From Rhizophagus sp. LPA8_4_AMF (taxonomy: Eukaryota; Glomeromycota; Glomeromycetes; Glomerales; Glomeraceae), in NCBI GenBank assembly GCA_021464525.1, contig JADRCO010000738.1, forward strand, positions 1 through 27,275: DNA of 27,275 nt, read 5' to 3'. This document shows, piece after piece, positions 1 to 10,996 of the stretch. Both the position numbers and the translations under genes were made by a program. A model generated the notes under the pieces. It made no database searches and had not been told where the DNA came from. It saw nothing but the letters and a program-made list of their open reading frames with translations. Within the stretch, counting starts at the first letter, position 1. Each line of letters opens with the position of its first letter.

Positions 1-59
1 CCTTTCGTTTTCCCCTTTCCCTTTCGTTTTCCCCTTTCCCTTTCGTTTTCCCCTTCCCC
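1..59. repeat. 19-bp pyrimidine-rich minisatellite, three units
   Basis: Three head-to-tail copies of the 19-bp unit CCTTTCGTTTTCCCCTTTC begin at base 1. The third unit degrades into a C run. The array probably continues beyond the left edge. One strand is almost entirely pyrimidine, unlike the AT-rich sequence that follows. Confidence 0.85.
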
Positions 60-97
60 CCTGATCAATGTTGCTGCACCTCAACGTGGTGATCAGG
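60..97. repeat. Imperfect inverted repeat beside the minisatellite
   Basis: CCTGATCA at 60-67 pairs with TGATCAGG at 90-97. The inner TGTTG/CAACG parts also pair, with a two-base bulge. The result is a stem of about 13 bp with a short loop. It lies directly at the end of the 19-bp repeats and may mark a repeat end or a mobile-element terminus. Confidence 0.5.
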
Positions 98-1660
98 TGA
101 CAACAAGTTTTTAAAAGACTTGGCTAAGTCAGCAACAAATAGTAATTACATATTAAATAAACCATAAATCGATTTGTTCACTTTATTAATTTATTAAATG
201 ATTCATATAAACATAACTAATATTAATAATTTGATATCTATTTTTTAAGGCTATTTGACTTTGAATTATTGTGCAAAGTTTTTCCATAATTACATTCTTA
301 GGACTAGCACGTTGAAGAATTTTAACATTCAAATTTAACAATGATTTTCTATATGTTTTAAAAAATCCTTTCAATCATATTCCTTTTTTTTGTAACACTG
401 ATAATTTGCTATTTTTCGTAATTAATCTTTTTTGTTTAATGTTGTAATAAAAAAAGATCCTAAGTAAATAAACGCGACGGACTTTTACCGTTTTCCTAGT
501 TATAATCACTTTTATGAAATCGAGTAAACAAATAATTTTTTTTTCCGTAACCATTTACAGTTATTCTATTGAAAGTCATTTTAAATAATACATAAATTAC
601 TAAATCTTCAAGTAATAGACCCTCCTCAGGTTTCAGTTTAGATAATATGGACGTCCATCACATCATATATATATATACACAGTATATACAACTGACACGT
701 AATTTAATTTTCCTTACCTTAAGAATCGAACCCAAGACTTAAATTCTTAAACTTATAATTAATAATATCAGATATACGAATTTTTTGATTTATTTATATT
801 AAAGATATTAAAGATATGCAAGTTATATTTAACAAAACACAAGATTATATTAATAATAAATTTTTGTCAAAGTTTTCCGACTATATTTTTTTAAAAAAAC
901 CTGATCAACCATTTGAAATACCCAAAAACTATATAAAATTTATAATAAAAAGAAGAAAACCACTATTTTTAAATGTTTTAAATATAATTTTTATTGATAT
1001 TCACAAAAAAAAAAAAATGTAATTTCTAACTTTCTATCCAATTTGTAAAAAGAACTTTGTCTGTATAAAACTAACATGACCAATACTAACTTTTTAGATT
1101 GGTTGCTTTCTTATGATGTGTTTAAAAAATTAATTTTTGATATATATTTGCTTAAAAATATATATATAATACTTATTTGTAAATAAAACTTATATAATTA
1201 TTTAAATTTCTCATACAGTATATTCTTTTTAAGCATTTCAATCCGATTTTTTAGATCTATTAGATAACATGTTTACACTTATCGTCATGATCATTTTTAG
1301 TAAAAGATGTATAATACATTAATAAAATAGTTTAGATTAATTTAATTTTTTGAGCAAACTAAATCTAGTCAAAGGATTCTTATACATCCATATTTCCTTG
1401 TCAATACATTTGCAACAAGTGAATAAAATAATCGTCACTTGGGTTTTCCAATTACGATTCACTGCAATTCGAATTATGTGACTTTGCATGCATATGTCGA
1501 ATCAGATATCTTTAATAGTAGTAGCATTTTGATAAGATAGAATTATTGTAATAAAATAAAATACCAATTTATCCTAAATGTAAATCAATAATTATTATCG
1601 TGTTAGTTACTCTTGTCCTAATGTCGTTCTGTCCCGCATGCTTATTGACCAATTATTTTG
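98..1660. other. AT-rich spacer without a supported gene
   Basis: This stretch is very AT-rich with poly-A/T runs and short TA microsatellites (about 666-676 and 1140-1165). Two short open frames (186-374 minus, and 816-1022 plus, the latter ending in a poly-lysine A-run) have no recognisable domain, splice context or paralogue here, so they are not called. Nothing else could be identified. Confidence 0.6.
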
Positions 1661-1662
1661 TA

Positions 1663-1917
1663 TAGTTCATCCTCTCTATAGCGAATTTTTATGTAGTGAA
1701 TAACTTGCTATAATGAAGAAAAGCTCGAGTACAGATTTTTTTTATACAGTTCTCCTTCTTTATAGCGAATTTTATATAATGAATAACTTGCTTTAATGAA
1801 AAGTTCAGGTACAGATTTTTTCATATATAATAAAATGACCCTCAGTATAGCGAATTTTCTCACTATAACGAATTTTAATTTCCAGCCCATGGGATTCACT
1901 ATAGTGAGGTTGAACTG
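1663..1917. mobile_element. Pogo-like MITE with TATAGCGAA internal repeats
   Basis: The right end read inward on the minus strand is CAGTTCAACCTCACTATAG. The left end reads TAGTTCATCCTCTCTATAG. Together they form terminal inverted repeats of about 20 bp. The left end is preceded by TA, as expected for Tc1/mariner-pogo elements, but the right TA is degraded. Inside, a block of about 83 bp is duplicated in tandem (about 1663-1746 and 1747-1827). The word TATAGCGAATTTT recurs at 1678, 1762 and 1847. There is no transposase, so the element is non-autonomous. A minus-strand open frame over this element (1708-1899) is only the repeat read through. Confidence 0.65.
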
Positions 1918-2037
1918 TCATATACATGTCGTGATGTAAATAAATTGATTATACTTCGGACCTGAACGGTTTGCGTTCCCTAGTTTCATAGGAATTATAT
2001 CATCGAATATACAACTTAAATCTGATAAAAACAAGAA

Positions 2038-2312
2038 TTATACCCTCTCCTCTTCCCTTTCAAATTCATTACTTTGAATTATCATTGAAAGAACATCAGC
2101 TTTAGTACGGTCAAAAATAATATTCTATTTTTATGAAGTTCTTTTGCAGCATCCATTATAAGTTCTCCATTGGTTGTGAATGGCTCATTCCAGTGAAATT
2201 CCAAACACGTGATCGCAGTTTTGTACACAAGCGCATTCCTTTTCATATGCACATTTAACCTACCATCGAACTCCTTTATCAACGTGTTATCATGCCAATT
2301 GAATCTCTGCAT
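2038..2312 (-). pseudogene. Unidentified protein fragment with one frameshift
   Basis: An ATG at 2312 opens a frame with protein-like composition (MQRFNWHDNTLIKEFDGRL at the start). It reads through to about 2120, where the AT-rich codons suggest a slip. A different frame then continues as IIFDRTKADVLSMI and ends in an acidic/basic tail with a stop at 2038-2040. The join looks like a one-base indel near 2115-2125. A TTTAG directly before the ATG could be a splice acceptor, so this may be one exon of a larger gene. I do not recognise the family. An intact exon with an alternative end is the other possibility. Confidence 0.3.
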
Positions 2313-3000
2313 CTAAATTGTCAACAATACTACTAACGATATAAATCATATGCGAACTTATTTCTTACTTTGAAAATTCTTATTTGATTTATTCAAATCG
2401 TTTGTGAGTAGAATTATTAAAAAATCTAATAATGATGGAAGGAAAAAAATATTACTTTAAGTAAATGAGAACAAACAAACTTTCAGCCTATGAACTGAAA
2501 AAATAAATTGAATAATAAATATATTCTCTAAAGAATAACTTGATGTTCTATGTATATTTAAATATCCTTCTTTGACAACAAATTTATTCAGTAATCTTGC
2601 TTTAATAGTGGGCTTTACGTAACAAAAACTATCACTTAATGTTTTTCCATAATAAGACGTTAAATGTATTAATTACAAACCGATTAAGATTGTTATGCAA
2701 AAACTCTAAAAAAAGACGGTATTCTAGATCGTTAAAATTCGATATATAATACCTCTGCACTATTTTTTAGATCAACTCTAATATACCAAAAAAATAATTA
2801 ATTTCTTATATATAAGTCGATTAATAAATTTAATAATATAAGAATACTCTAAAATCGAGCTATATCAACATAATTAGGTAATTTAACAGAAAGACCTATG
2901 ATACGCATCATTTTTTACCTTGATTTAATATGGATGAATCCGTAAAAATAGTATACAAATTAATAATCAAATGTACTAATCACTGTTATGACAAGTACTT
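2313..3000. other. AT-rich spacer
   Basis: No gene, RNA or clear repeat was found. From about 3010 the sequence begins to match the 3' flanks of the duplicated units: a GGCGGCTGGATRCGTGCATC block at 3014 recurs at about 8268, with a diverged trace at 17190. The left border of duplicated unit A therefore lies near 3000. Confidence 0.5.
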
Positions 3001-3239
3001 GTTCTTCCAATAGCGGCGGCTGGATACGTGCATCTCTTCAAAGTGGCGAAATTTTTGTTATCATGGTAAAGTTGCTGTAAAATAATTTTCTTAATTACAG
3101 TATAAACTACAATGACATAGTGCACACATATTTGATTCCCATAAAACAAAAGCATTTATTGATTATAAAACTATTTTATCAAAATGAGATACTGGATTTA
3201 AAATCAGTTATATAGTACAATTATATCCTAAGAGAGCAA

Positions 3240-5702
3240 TTATTTACACTCCTTTTTTTGCACAAGATCAGACTCAGATGATTTTTCATCCAAAAGAGCA
3301 TCTAAGCAATTAACTAGATCCGTTGTATCATAACGTGCTTCTTTTGGCATTCCAACAAGTTTCAAAATACCATCCTTAATTACAAAGAATCGGAATGGCC
3401 AAGGTGAATATAAATTCAAGAATGTGTTATCCATTGTATCTGCTAGTACAGGAGTCTCTAGTTGAGTAGCTTCAACCATTTTACGTGCAGCTGTTAACCG
3501 TTCTTCTAAAGTTCGGTGTTCCTTAACTTCTACAATATTACCAATAGGCCAAACATCACTGGCGTGTGCTTCACGAATTTGAATCATATAAAAGTCTACA
3601 TCTTTTTTATATAGGCTATAAATATCATTGAGCACATGAGATATGTATCGATATAATGGACAAGTATATGATCCTGCAAGAAGAACAAAGGGTCGTCCTT
3701 GTTTGTAAAGTGAATGCAATTGAATAATAGTTTTATCATTCGTTAGGGGAACTAGTGGACAATCAGGTGCCGGCATTCCTTCTTTGAGATTTCCACGAGA
3801 AGCAATATTATTGCGAACATATACTTGAGTCGTACGAAATGCAGGGTCGTCTAAAAATAAAGCAAGCAATAAGAACATCAAATATACAAATGCAATAGCA
3901 AAAAAAGAACAACCCCTTTTTTACCTTGATAAAGTTGTGGAGCACGTCGTAATAATTGCACAGCCTCATCCGAGTAACCAAATTCTCGAACCAAATCATG
4001 TTGCATTTGATCTGTAACATCCATCCAGTCTTTTCCAGATGTGGGATCGCTGCCAACCTTGTAATATTGTTGTTGTAGTTCTGGTGAAAACCTTCGCTTT
4101 TCTTCTTCTTGTAGCAAGGTTAACATCTCTTCCTTTTTCGTTGGAAGTATTGGTAAGATGGTAACAGGGTTAACGGGAATATCTTTTGGAAAATCATCTG
4201 GATTTTCTGGATCCAATATTTCCGAAAAATTATGCTGCTCGTCATGAAGCAACTTGGATATTTTGATACACTCATAACACAAGTCATAATCAAGACATTC
4301 TGAACACTTATATCTGTGAGAAACAAACCGACACAAAAGAGACAAAATAAATATTTATAATGTCCATAAAAAATTAATTAAACTAATTATTTACCTTGCT
4401 CCTTTCCATTCACTTTTACCACAATAATTACACGTAATACCGGCATGAACCTTATCATGTAAATATCTTCCAGGAATTTGCATATATTGCATAAGTGGTG
4501 GTAATGCATTGAAATTTATACACCCACTGGTTTCTTGAAGCATTCCTCCTCGTAATCTAAGTACGAGATGTAATGTTCTTTCACTCGGTGCATCAACTGG
4601 TGCAACTTGGGGAAAAAGGTTCTCACATACTGACAAAATAATGTTTTTTCCGGTTAATGTTTTCACATGTATCAGAGAATTACTCTTAGATATAATTAGC
4701 TTCAATGTTGCCTCTTTTTCAATTTTACAACATTTCAAGGTACTACTACTACGCAGTTGATATTCATCAAAAAAAAGACGTTGTTTATATCCAGGAATAC
4801 CTTCACGTTCCTGAATCATTTGTTTAACTTCATGGATAGTATTATCCTCAGTTACATAAAGTACTATGACTTTCCCATCTTGCATTTTCACATTAAGTTT
4901 AAATGAAGCTATAGCTAGCTCAAATGTTGACTCATTTTGAATATTATAACTTTTCAAGGTACTAGAATCATGCAATTGTTCTCCACAAAAAAGAAGACAT
5001 TGTTTATAAATAGGAATACGCGTACGTTTCCAAACCATTTGTTTAACATCACCGATAGTGTCATGATCTTCATTTATATAGAGTTTTACAACTCCTCTAT
5101 CTTTCGTTTTCACATAAAGTTGAATCGGTGCTAGAACTAGCTCCAATATTGACTCTTTTTGAATATCATAACGTTCCAAGGTCCCAGAATCATGCAATTG
5201 CTTTCCATCAAAAAGAAGACGTTGTTTATAAACAGGGATATTTTCATGTTTGTGAACCATTTGTTTGACCCTAGAGATAGCGTCTTTTCCAGTCACATGA
5301 AGTTCTATAATTTTTCCATCTTGCGTTTTCACATAAAGTTTAAATGGAATTTGAACTGCTCGGATATAGTCTCCTTCCTAAGTATAAAAAAATGATTCAC
5401 TAACGTTGTACAAGTACAACTCCTCTTCCCTTTTATCTATCACTAATAATTACATAAATATTTCATTTAAATCTCACCTTTAATCCTAGATTTTTAAGAG
5501 TATCAGTATTTTGTAAGTCTTGTCCGTTATGTAAAAGTTTATAGTCGTGTAGTTCATCTTTAATACGAGCTTTAAAGCATTTCAGCAATAGCTCTATGGT
5601 AGTATCCATTGTTACATTAGCTTTATACGAACGATACAAACTGAGAGCTTCAATGCGAATGGAAAAAATTGGAGGGGGATTCGGCATTGAAATCAAATAC
5701 AT
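3240..5702 (-). CDS. Copy A: ubiquitin-like repeats, ZZ finger and deiodinase-like domain
   Basis: Four exons join in frame to 735 aa: 5702-5478, 5377-4395, 4313-3925 and 3850-3240. The introns are 100, 81 and 74 nt, all GT-AG. Order: N-terminal ubiquitin-like fold (about 1-75); ubiquitin-like repeats near 87-157, 160-231 and 233-304; a shortened ubiquitin (310-353) with VKTLTGK at its start and LVLRLRGG at its end, followed by Met354; a ZZ zinc finger (C391, C394, C406, C409, C415, C418, H426, H430); a linker; then a thioredoxin-fold deiodinase-type domain (about 555-720) with GSYTCPLY (Cys596), EAHASDVW (His628) and EVKEHR (His644). The domain identities are recognised from motifs. The function is unknown; a redox activity and protease processing at Gly-Gly/Met are inferences. 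The C-terminus (DLVQKKECK) differs from copies B and C and lacks their basic tail. A possible AATAAA lies at 3155-3160 (complement). Confidence 0.85.
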
Positions 5703-5890
5703 TTTTTTGTAAATTTATTTTAATTTAAGACGCTATTGCTCTTTCAAAAGAATGCTCAAAGTACTATAAATCTGTAAGAACAAATTATTTTATGAAGCGT
5801 ACAATACAGACATATTTATATCGGCTGATGTTTATTTGATTCTTATAAAATAAGGTTAGTATGTATTGTACAATGAAAATTCCATATTTA
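5703..5890 (-). promoter_or_regulatory. Conserved upstream block of copy A
   Basis: The sequence before the ATG is shared with copies B and C: AAATT/AAAATAA-TTTAC-AAAAA ATG directly upstream, then a TTC-rich/GAA box and CTCAAAG. Farther out, TCGGCTGATGTTT at 5821 matches TCAGCTGATGTTT at 11118. This can be promoter or simply duplicated flank; no TATA box can be assigned. Confidence 0.4.
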
Positions 5891-7385
5891 GTTTAATAAT
5901 TTCCTTGACATGTGAATTTCACTCTTATGTTTGAAATGATACTTTCTTCAACTCTTTTTCTAATGTATAATTTTATTAATTATTGCTGTTAAAAACACTA
6001 ACGAGTATTAATGATACAAACAATATTCGTGATTAAAATAAACCATAATACGTGTAAACAGCTTAAAATTTAATAAATACCCTTTTTTTATCTTTTTTAT
6101 GAATACGAATTGATCGCGGAAAATCATGACTATTTGAGAGATTACTTGTGTGACAAAAATAATTTCTCACACTTGGCAATACAGGTAAAGTTAATTAGCA
6201 GACAATCAAATTACCAACAATCATTTAAAATCTGATAAATCCGAGATTTATTCCAGATTTATCTCAAGTAAATCTCGGGTTAATCCCGGACTTTTGATCA
6301 GAACGGCGGATCATAGGCGTATCATACATTTCCTGACGATCTTGAATCAATTCATCAATTTTTTAAGGGGACATTTTTTTGATAGAGATTTACTCAGTTG
6401 AGAAATTTTTTAAGAATTCATTTACAAAATTAAGAAAAAATACATTTTGTTATTTATCTCGTCTATAAATAAGATATTGATTTAACTTTATATGTAAAGA
6501 TTTCATCAGAGCAGCTCGTGATGATGTTGATTCTGATGAGAACATATTAGTTATAAGCATCATACTTTTCTTTTTCGTTTTTATTCCTCCGGGCCGTAGT
6601 CCTTACTCGCACTATTTCCTAATAACCCATCTTATAGAAAAAAGATCTTGAAGAGATACGCGCTAAAAAATTTTATCGTCTTAATCCAGTACAGAACCAG
6701 ACTCTTTATTAATTGGGACGATTGTAGGATCGGAAAATCAGGGGTACATACTACATAGATTTGATGGTAAGTATGGTGACATCCTATATGGTATATATTG
6801 GTATGAATTGTGTGACATACATGGTTTATTGTAGAAAATTTTTTTTGACGAAAAGTCAAAAATATTACAATAAATTTAATAAAAAAGATATTTAATAAAA
6901 AATCACTTGTAATATATTTTTAAAAAAAGATTTGGTTTAAAAAATTTTAAATATAGTTTTATTTAGATTTGTAATATGTTGTTTTTATATCTGCAAGAGC
7001 GACAAGTATTATTTATTAATGGCACCAATCGAAAAAAAATTATCAAAAAGGAAATTTGATCGATTAATGTATAAATTAATCCTTTGGTCAAAATATTTTT
7101 TCTAACTTTTACTTTACAAAAGTAAATTTGAGTTACAAACTACCCATACGTTGTATGGAATATACCACAAGATATCACCATACATATCAGTTCGGTCTTT
7201 TTACTTCTTTGAGGTGAGCATTTCACAAATATCCACATCCTAAGGTGATTTATATTGCTCAATTAAAGTCGTCCAATAAAATGATGACTTGTAAAGTTAT
7301 CAGGAGACGCAGACTTGCATACTGTGCTATTAATAATTCTGATATTATATTAAAAATGAGGTAGTATTATTCGTAGTTGACAACA
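5891..7385. other. Spacer between copy A and the GTPase remnant
   Basis: Homology to the upstream flanks of the other copies continues to about 6190, including a shared TTACTTGTGYGACAAAAATWATTTCTC stretch. At 6237-6285 there is a stem-loop with CCGAGATTTA pairing with TAAATCTCGG, followed by TTAATCCCGGA, which looks like a small interspersed repeat. The rest (6300-7385) is AT-rich with no gene that I can support. Confidence 0.45.
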
Positions 7386-8070
7386 TCCAAAGATTCTCAG
7401 CTCATCCCAGGAGATTGAGAACAGCTTATCAAATTTCTTTAACGTACGTCGTGCCAGTCGCTGGTTTCACTATCTGCTTTCAGTGTTTACTCTGTGTCAG
7501 GAAAGCCAAAAGTTGCAAGAAACCGACTTATAAATGACGCTTTTGGGATTTTTTTTTTTATGTTGTCTTTTGAGCGGGTAAGCCAGTGATAAAGGTCAGC
7601 AGTGTACATAAGTTTAAGATTATTGGAAAAGTAATAGTTGAGATATCTATTGAGAAGTAACCCTATAAAAATTTTATTCCGTGTTTTTTTATTCCATGTT
7701 ATTTCCGTAAATTGTATTATATTCACGGAATTTATAACCTCAAAACGTGTAAATTATCTAAGTTGCTTAGACTTTTAGTTATTTTTCCATAAATTTATCA
7801 TATTCACGGCGTTTTTACAGAAATTATGGATAAAATTTTTTACAGGGTAAAATAATTACTTAATGTTTTAGAATTCATATTATTGATAAGTATTAAAGAT
7901 TATGTAAAGGAGAAGAAAATGTGAATATCTAATTATTTCGCTATCTCAGCAGCAATTTATTTGTATATTATTTTTGCAACTTTACAACCTTATTTATTTT
8001 TGTATGATCAGATGTTCCAGCATGAATTACAATATTAGAGTTATTCAAAAGAATAAATAAATATTACTTT
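7386..8070 (+). pseudogene. Decayed 3' part of an AIG1-type GTPase plus its 3' UTR
   Basis: Bases 7388-7650 align with 14163-14425 of the intact GTPase gene: AGATTCTCAGCTCATC, ATTGAGAA-AGCTTATCAAATTTC, GGAAAGCCAAA-GTTGCAA and GCGGGTAAGCCA-TGATAA are shared in order, with indels that break the frame. After a MITE insertion (7661-7847) the match resumes at about 7860 with the 3' UTR (GAATTCATAT-ATTG and GCAACTTTACAACCTTAT). No P-loop portion is visible upstream, so only the C-terminal third survives. Its orientation toward the 3' end of copy B is the same as that of the intact gene toward copy C. Confidence 0.8.
7661..7847. mobile_element. 187-bp MITE inside the GTPase remnant
   Basis: The left end CCCTATAAAAATTTTATTCC and the right end ATGGATAAAATTTTTTACAGGG are inverted repeats. 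TAA occurs on both flanks and may be the target duplication. Compared with the 93-bp relative at 11257, the internal block TTATTTCCGTAAAT..TCACGG occurs twice, so this is a longer, partly duplicated version. It separates the GTPase coding remnant from its 3' UTR match, so it inserted after that duplicate formed. Confidence 0.65.
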
Positions 8071-8140
8071 GCATTGCCTGAACCGCAGATTCTGTGTTAC
8101 CATTTATTAATAATATTTTACAGTTAATTAGGTAGACTTT

Positions 8141-8508
8141 TGTTTATCGCTATCTTTACGGATTAATAGTATTTTTTGCTCGGAACCCCTTTATTCGAAA
8201 TAAAATTTCCCTAGCGTCGATGCCCGGTACGTTGCGTTATAGTTTTTACATCCACCTCGACTCCAACGGCGGCTGGATGCGTGCATCTTTACTACAAAGT
8301 TCGGGTTGGATATAGATTTTATTTTATCGAAGCAGAGTTGCAGTAAAAAATAAATTTTCTTGGGCAATCAGAATTTAAGCAAAATAATTTGTATTTATTA
8401 ATTATAAACTATTTTATCGAAAAGAGATATGAAATAATTAATGGCATTTAAACCAGTCATTTAATACAGTTATACAGTAGTATTATGCTCTAGTATGAAG
8501 ACAATGAT
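8141..8508. repeat. 3' flank of copy B shared with copy C
   Basis: GTTTATCGCTAT, TTTTTTGCTC-GAACCC and CTACTCCAACGGCG-type words match 17083-17200 downstream of copy C. A weaker match exists near 3010 by copy A. A possible poly-A signal (AATAAA on the minus strand) lies at 8394-8399. This shows that B and C share a longer duplicated 3' flank than A does. Confidence 0.55.
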
Positions 8509-10996
8509 CTACACTTTTCTTTTTTTACGCGATGGAGAATCAGGATCAGATTCAGATGATTTTTCATCCAAAAGAGCATCTAAGCAGTTGACTAGATCCG
8601 TTGTATCATAACGTGCTTCTTTTGGTATTCCAACAAGTTTCAAAATACCATCCTTAATCACAAAGAATCGGAATGGCCAAGGCGAATATAAATTCAAGAA
8701 TGTGTTATCCATTGTATCTGCTAGTACAGGAATCTCAAGTTGAGTAGCTTCAACCATTGTACATGCAGCTGTCAATCGGTCTTCTAACGTGCGGTGTTCC
8801 CTAACTTCTACAATATTACCAATAGGCCAAACATCACTGGCGTGTGCTTCACGAATTTGAATCATATAAAAGTCTACATCTTTCTTATATAGACTATAAA
8901 TATCATTGAGCACATGAGATATGTATCGATATAAAGGACAGGTATATGATCCTGCAAGAAGAACAAAAGGTCGTCCTTGTTTGTAAAGTGAATGCAATTG
9001 AATAATAGTTTTATCATTCTTTAGGGGAACTAGTGGACAATCAGGTGCCGGCATTCCTTCTTTGAGGTTTCCACGAGAAGCAATATTATTGCGAACATAT
9101 GCTTGAGTCGTACGAAATGCAGGGTCGTCTGAAATAAAACAAGCAATAAGAACCTCAAAGGAACAAATGCAATTGCAAAAAAACAGCGATCCCTTTTTTT
9201 TTACCTTGATAAATTTGTGGAGCACGTCGTAATAATTGTACAGCTTCATCCGAGTAGCCAAATTCTCGAACCAAATTATGTTGCATCTGATCTGTAACAT
9301 CCATCCAATCCTTTCCAGATGTGGAATCATTTCCAACCTTGTAATATTGTTGTTGTAGTTCTGGTGAAAACCTGCGCTTTTCTTCTTCTTGTAGCAAGGT
9401 TAACATCTCTTCCTTTTTTGTTGGAAGAATTGGTAAGATGGTAACAGGGTTAACGGAAATATCTTTTGGAAAATCATCTGGATTTTCTGGATCCAATATT
9501 TCTGAAAAATTATGCTGCTCGTCATGAAGCAACTTGGATATTTTGATACACTCATAACACAAGTCATAATCAAGACATTCTGAACACTTATATCTGTGAG
9601 AAACAAACCGATACAAAAAGAGAAATAATAAATATTAATGACCATAAAAGATTGATTAAACTAATTATTTACCTTGCTCCTTTCCATTCACTTTTGCCAC
9701 AATAATTACAAGCAATACCGGCATGAGCCTTATCATGTAAATATTTTCCAGGAACTTGCATATATTGCATAAGTGATGGTAATGCATTGAAATCTATACG
9801 CCCACTAGTTTCTTGAAACATTCCTCCACGCAATCTAAGTACGAGATGTAATGTACTTTTACTTGGTGTATCAACAACAACTTGAGGAAAAAGATTTTTA
9901 CATACTGACAAAACAATGTTTTTTCCGGTTAATGTTTTCACATTAATCAGAGAACTACTTTCAGCTAAAATTAGCTCCAATGTTTTCTCTTCTTGAATAT
10001 TAAAATTTTTCAAGGTACAGGAACCACGCAACTGGTTTCTACCAAAAAAAAGACGTTGCTTATAACTAGGAATACCTTCATATTCCTGAATCATTTGTTT
10101 AACCTCATAGATAATGTTATCTTCGGTTACAGAAAGTTCTATGATTTTTCCATCTTGAGCTTTCACATTAAGTTTAAATGGAACCATAGCTAGTTCCAAT
10201 GTTGACCCATTTTGAATATTATAACTTTTCAAGGTGCTAGAATCATGCAATTGTTCCTCACAGAAAAGAAGGTATTGTCTATTAACAGGAAGTTCAATGT
10301 TAACCGTACTTTTATATTCCTGAATCATTTGTTTAACATCACGGATAGTGTCATTTTCATTTAGATGGAGTTTTATAACTTCTCCATCTTTTTTTCTCAC
10401 ATTAAGTTCAATCTGTGTTAGAATTAGCTCCAACGTTGACTCTTTTTGAATATTATAATATTTCAAGGTGCTAGAATCTTTCAATTGTTTTCCACAAAAA
10501 AGAAGGCGCTGTTTATCAACAGGAATGCCTTCACATTCCTCAATCGTTGATTTAATAATATAGATACTTCTATTATTATTTTCAGATACATGAAGTTCTA
10601 TAACTTTTCCATCCTGCATTTTCACATAAAGTTTTAGCGGAATTAGAGCTGCTAGGAAATAGCCGCCTTCCTAAGAATGAAAAAAAAAACTCACTAACGT
10701 GCATGTGTACTTCTTTTTTTCCTCCTATCTATCATTAATAATTTCATAAATACTCGAATGTTAACACCCACCTTTAATCCTAGATTTTTAAGAGTATCAG
10801 TACTTTGTAAGTCTTGTCCGGCATAATTAATAAGCTTGTAATCAAAAACATCCTTAACATGAGCTTGAAAGCATTTCAGCAATAGCTCTACTGTAGTATC
10901 CATTGTTACACTTGCTTTATACAAGTAATACAAACTGGGAACTTCAATGTGAATAGAAAATACAGGAGGAAGATTCGGCACTGAAATCAAATACAT
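8509..10996 (-). CDS. Copy B: ubiquitin-like repeats, ZZ finger, deiodinase-like domain and basic tail
   Basis: The exons 10996-10772, 10670-9673, 9593-9205 and 9128-8509 join to 743 aa. The introns are 101, 79 and 76 nt with GT-AG ends, at the same sites as in copy A. The domain order is the same as in A. The shortened ubiquitin ends in [12 protein letters not shown], identical to the last 12 residues of ubiquitin, and is followed by Met. The second ubiquitin-like repeat has five extra residues before its PVNRQ loop. The ZZ ligands and the [16 protein letters not shown] and EVREHR motifs are all present. The protein ends [10 protein letters not shown], a classical single-cluster nuclear-localisation pattern. 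With no visible lesion, this is the best candidate for the active family member. Nuclear location and enzymatic activity are inferred only. Confidence 0.87.

Noticed and set aside
723-742. tRNA-like T-arm on the minus strand (GGGTTCGATTC)
   Set aside because: No D-arm, anticodon arm or acceptor stem can be folded around it. At most it is a B-box-like chance match or an old SINE trace.
816-1022. 68-codon plus-strand frame
   Set aside because: There is no domain, no paralogue in the window, and it ends in a homopolymer of A. AT-rich DNA gives such frames by chance.
1708-1899. Minus-strand frame of 63 codons
   Set aside because: It lies wholly inside the pogo-like MITE and reads through its internal repeats.
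4120-4345. Separate small minus-strand frames over the ZZ exon (4120-4326, 9400-9645, 18335-18580)
   Set aside because: They are alternative frames of exon 3. The ZZ frame continues correctly across the splice junctions.
4937-5395. Plus-strand open frames opposite the ubiquitin-like repeats (also 9993-10193 and 18786-18992)
   Set aside because: They are antisense shadows. They resemble each other only because the coding strand is made of repeats.
6632-6859. 75-codon minus-strand frame
   Set aside because: It has low-complexity His/Tyr composition with no splice or domain support.
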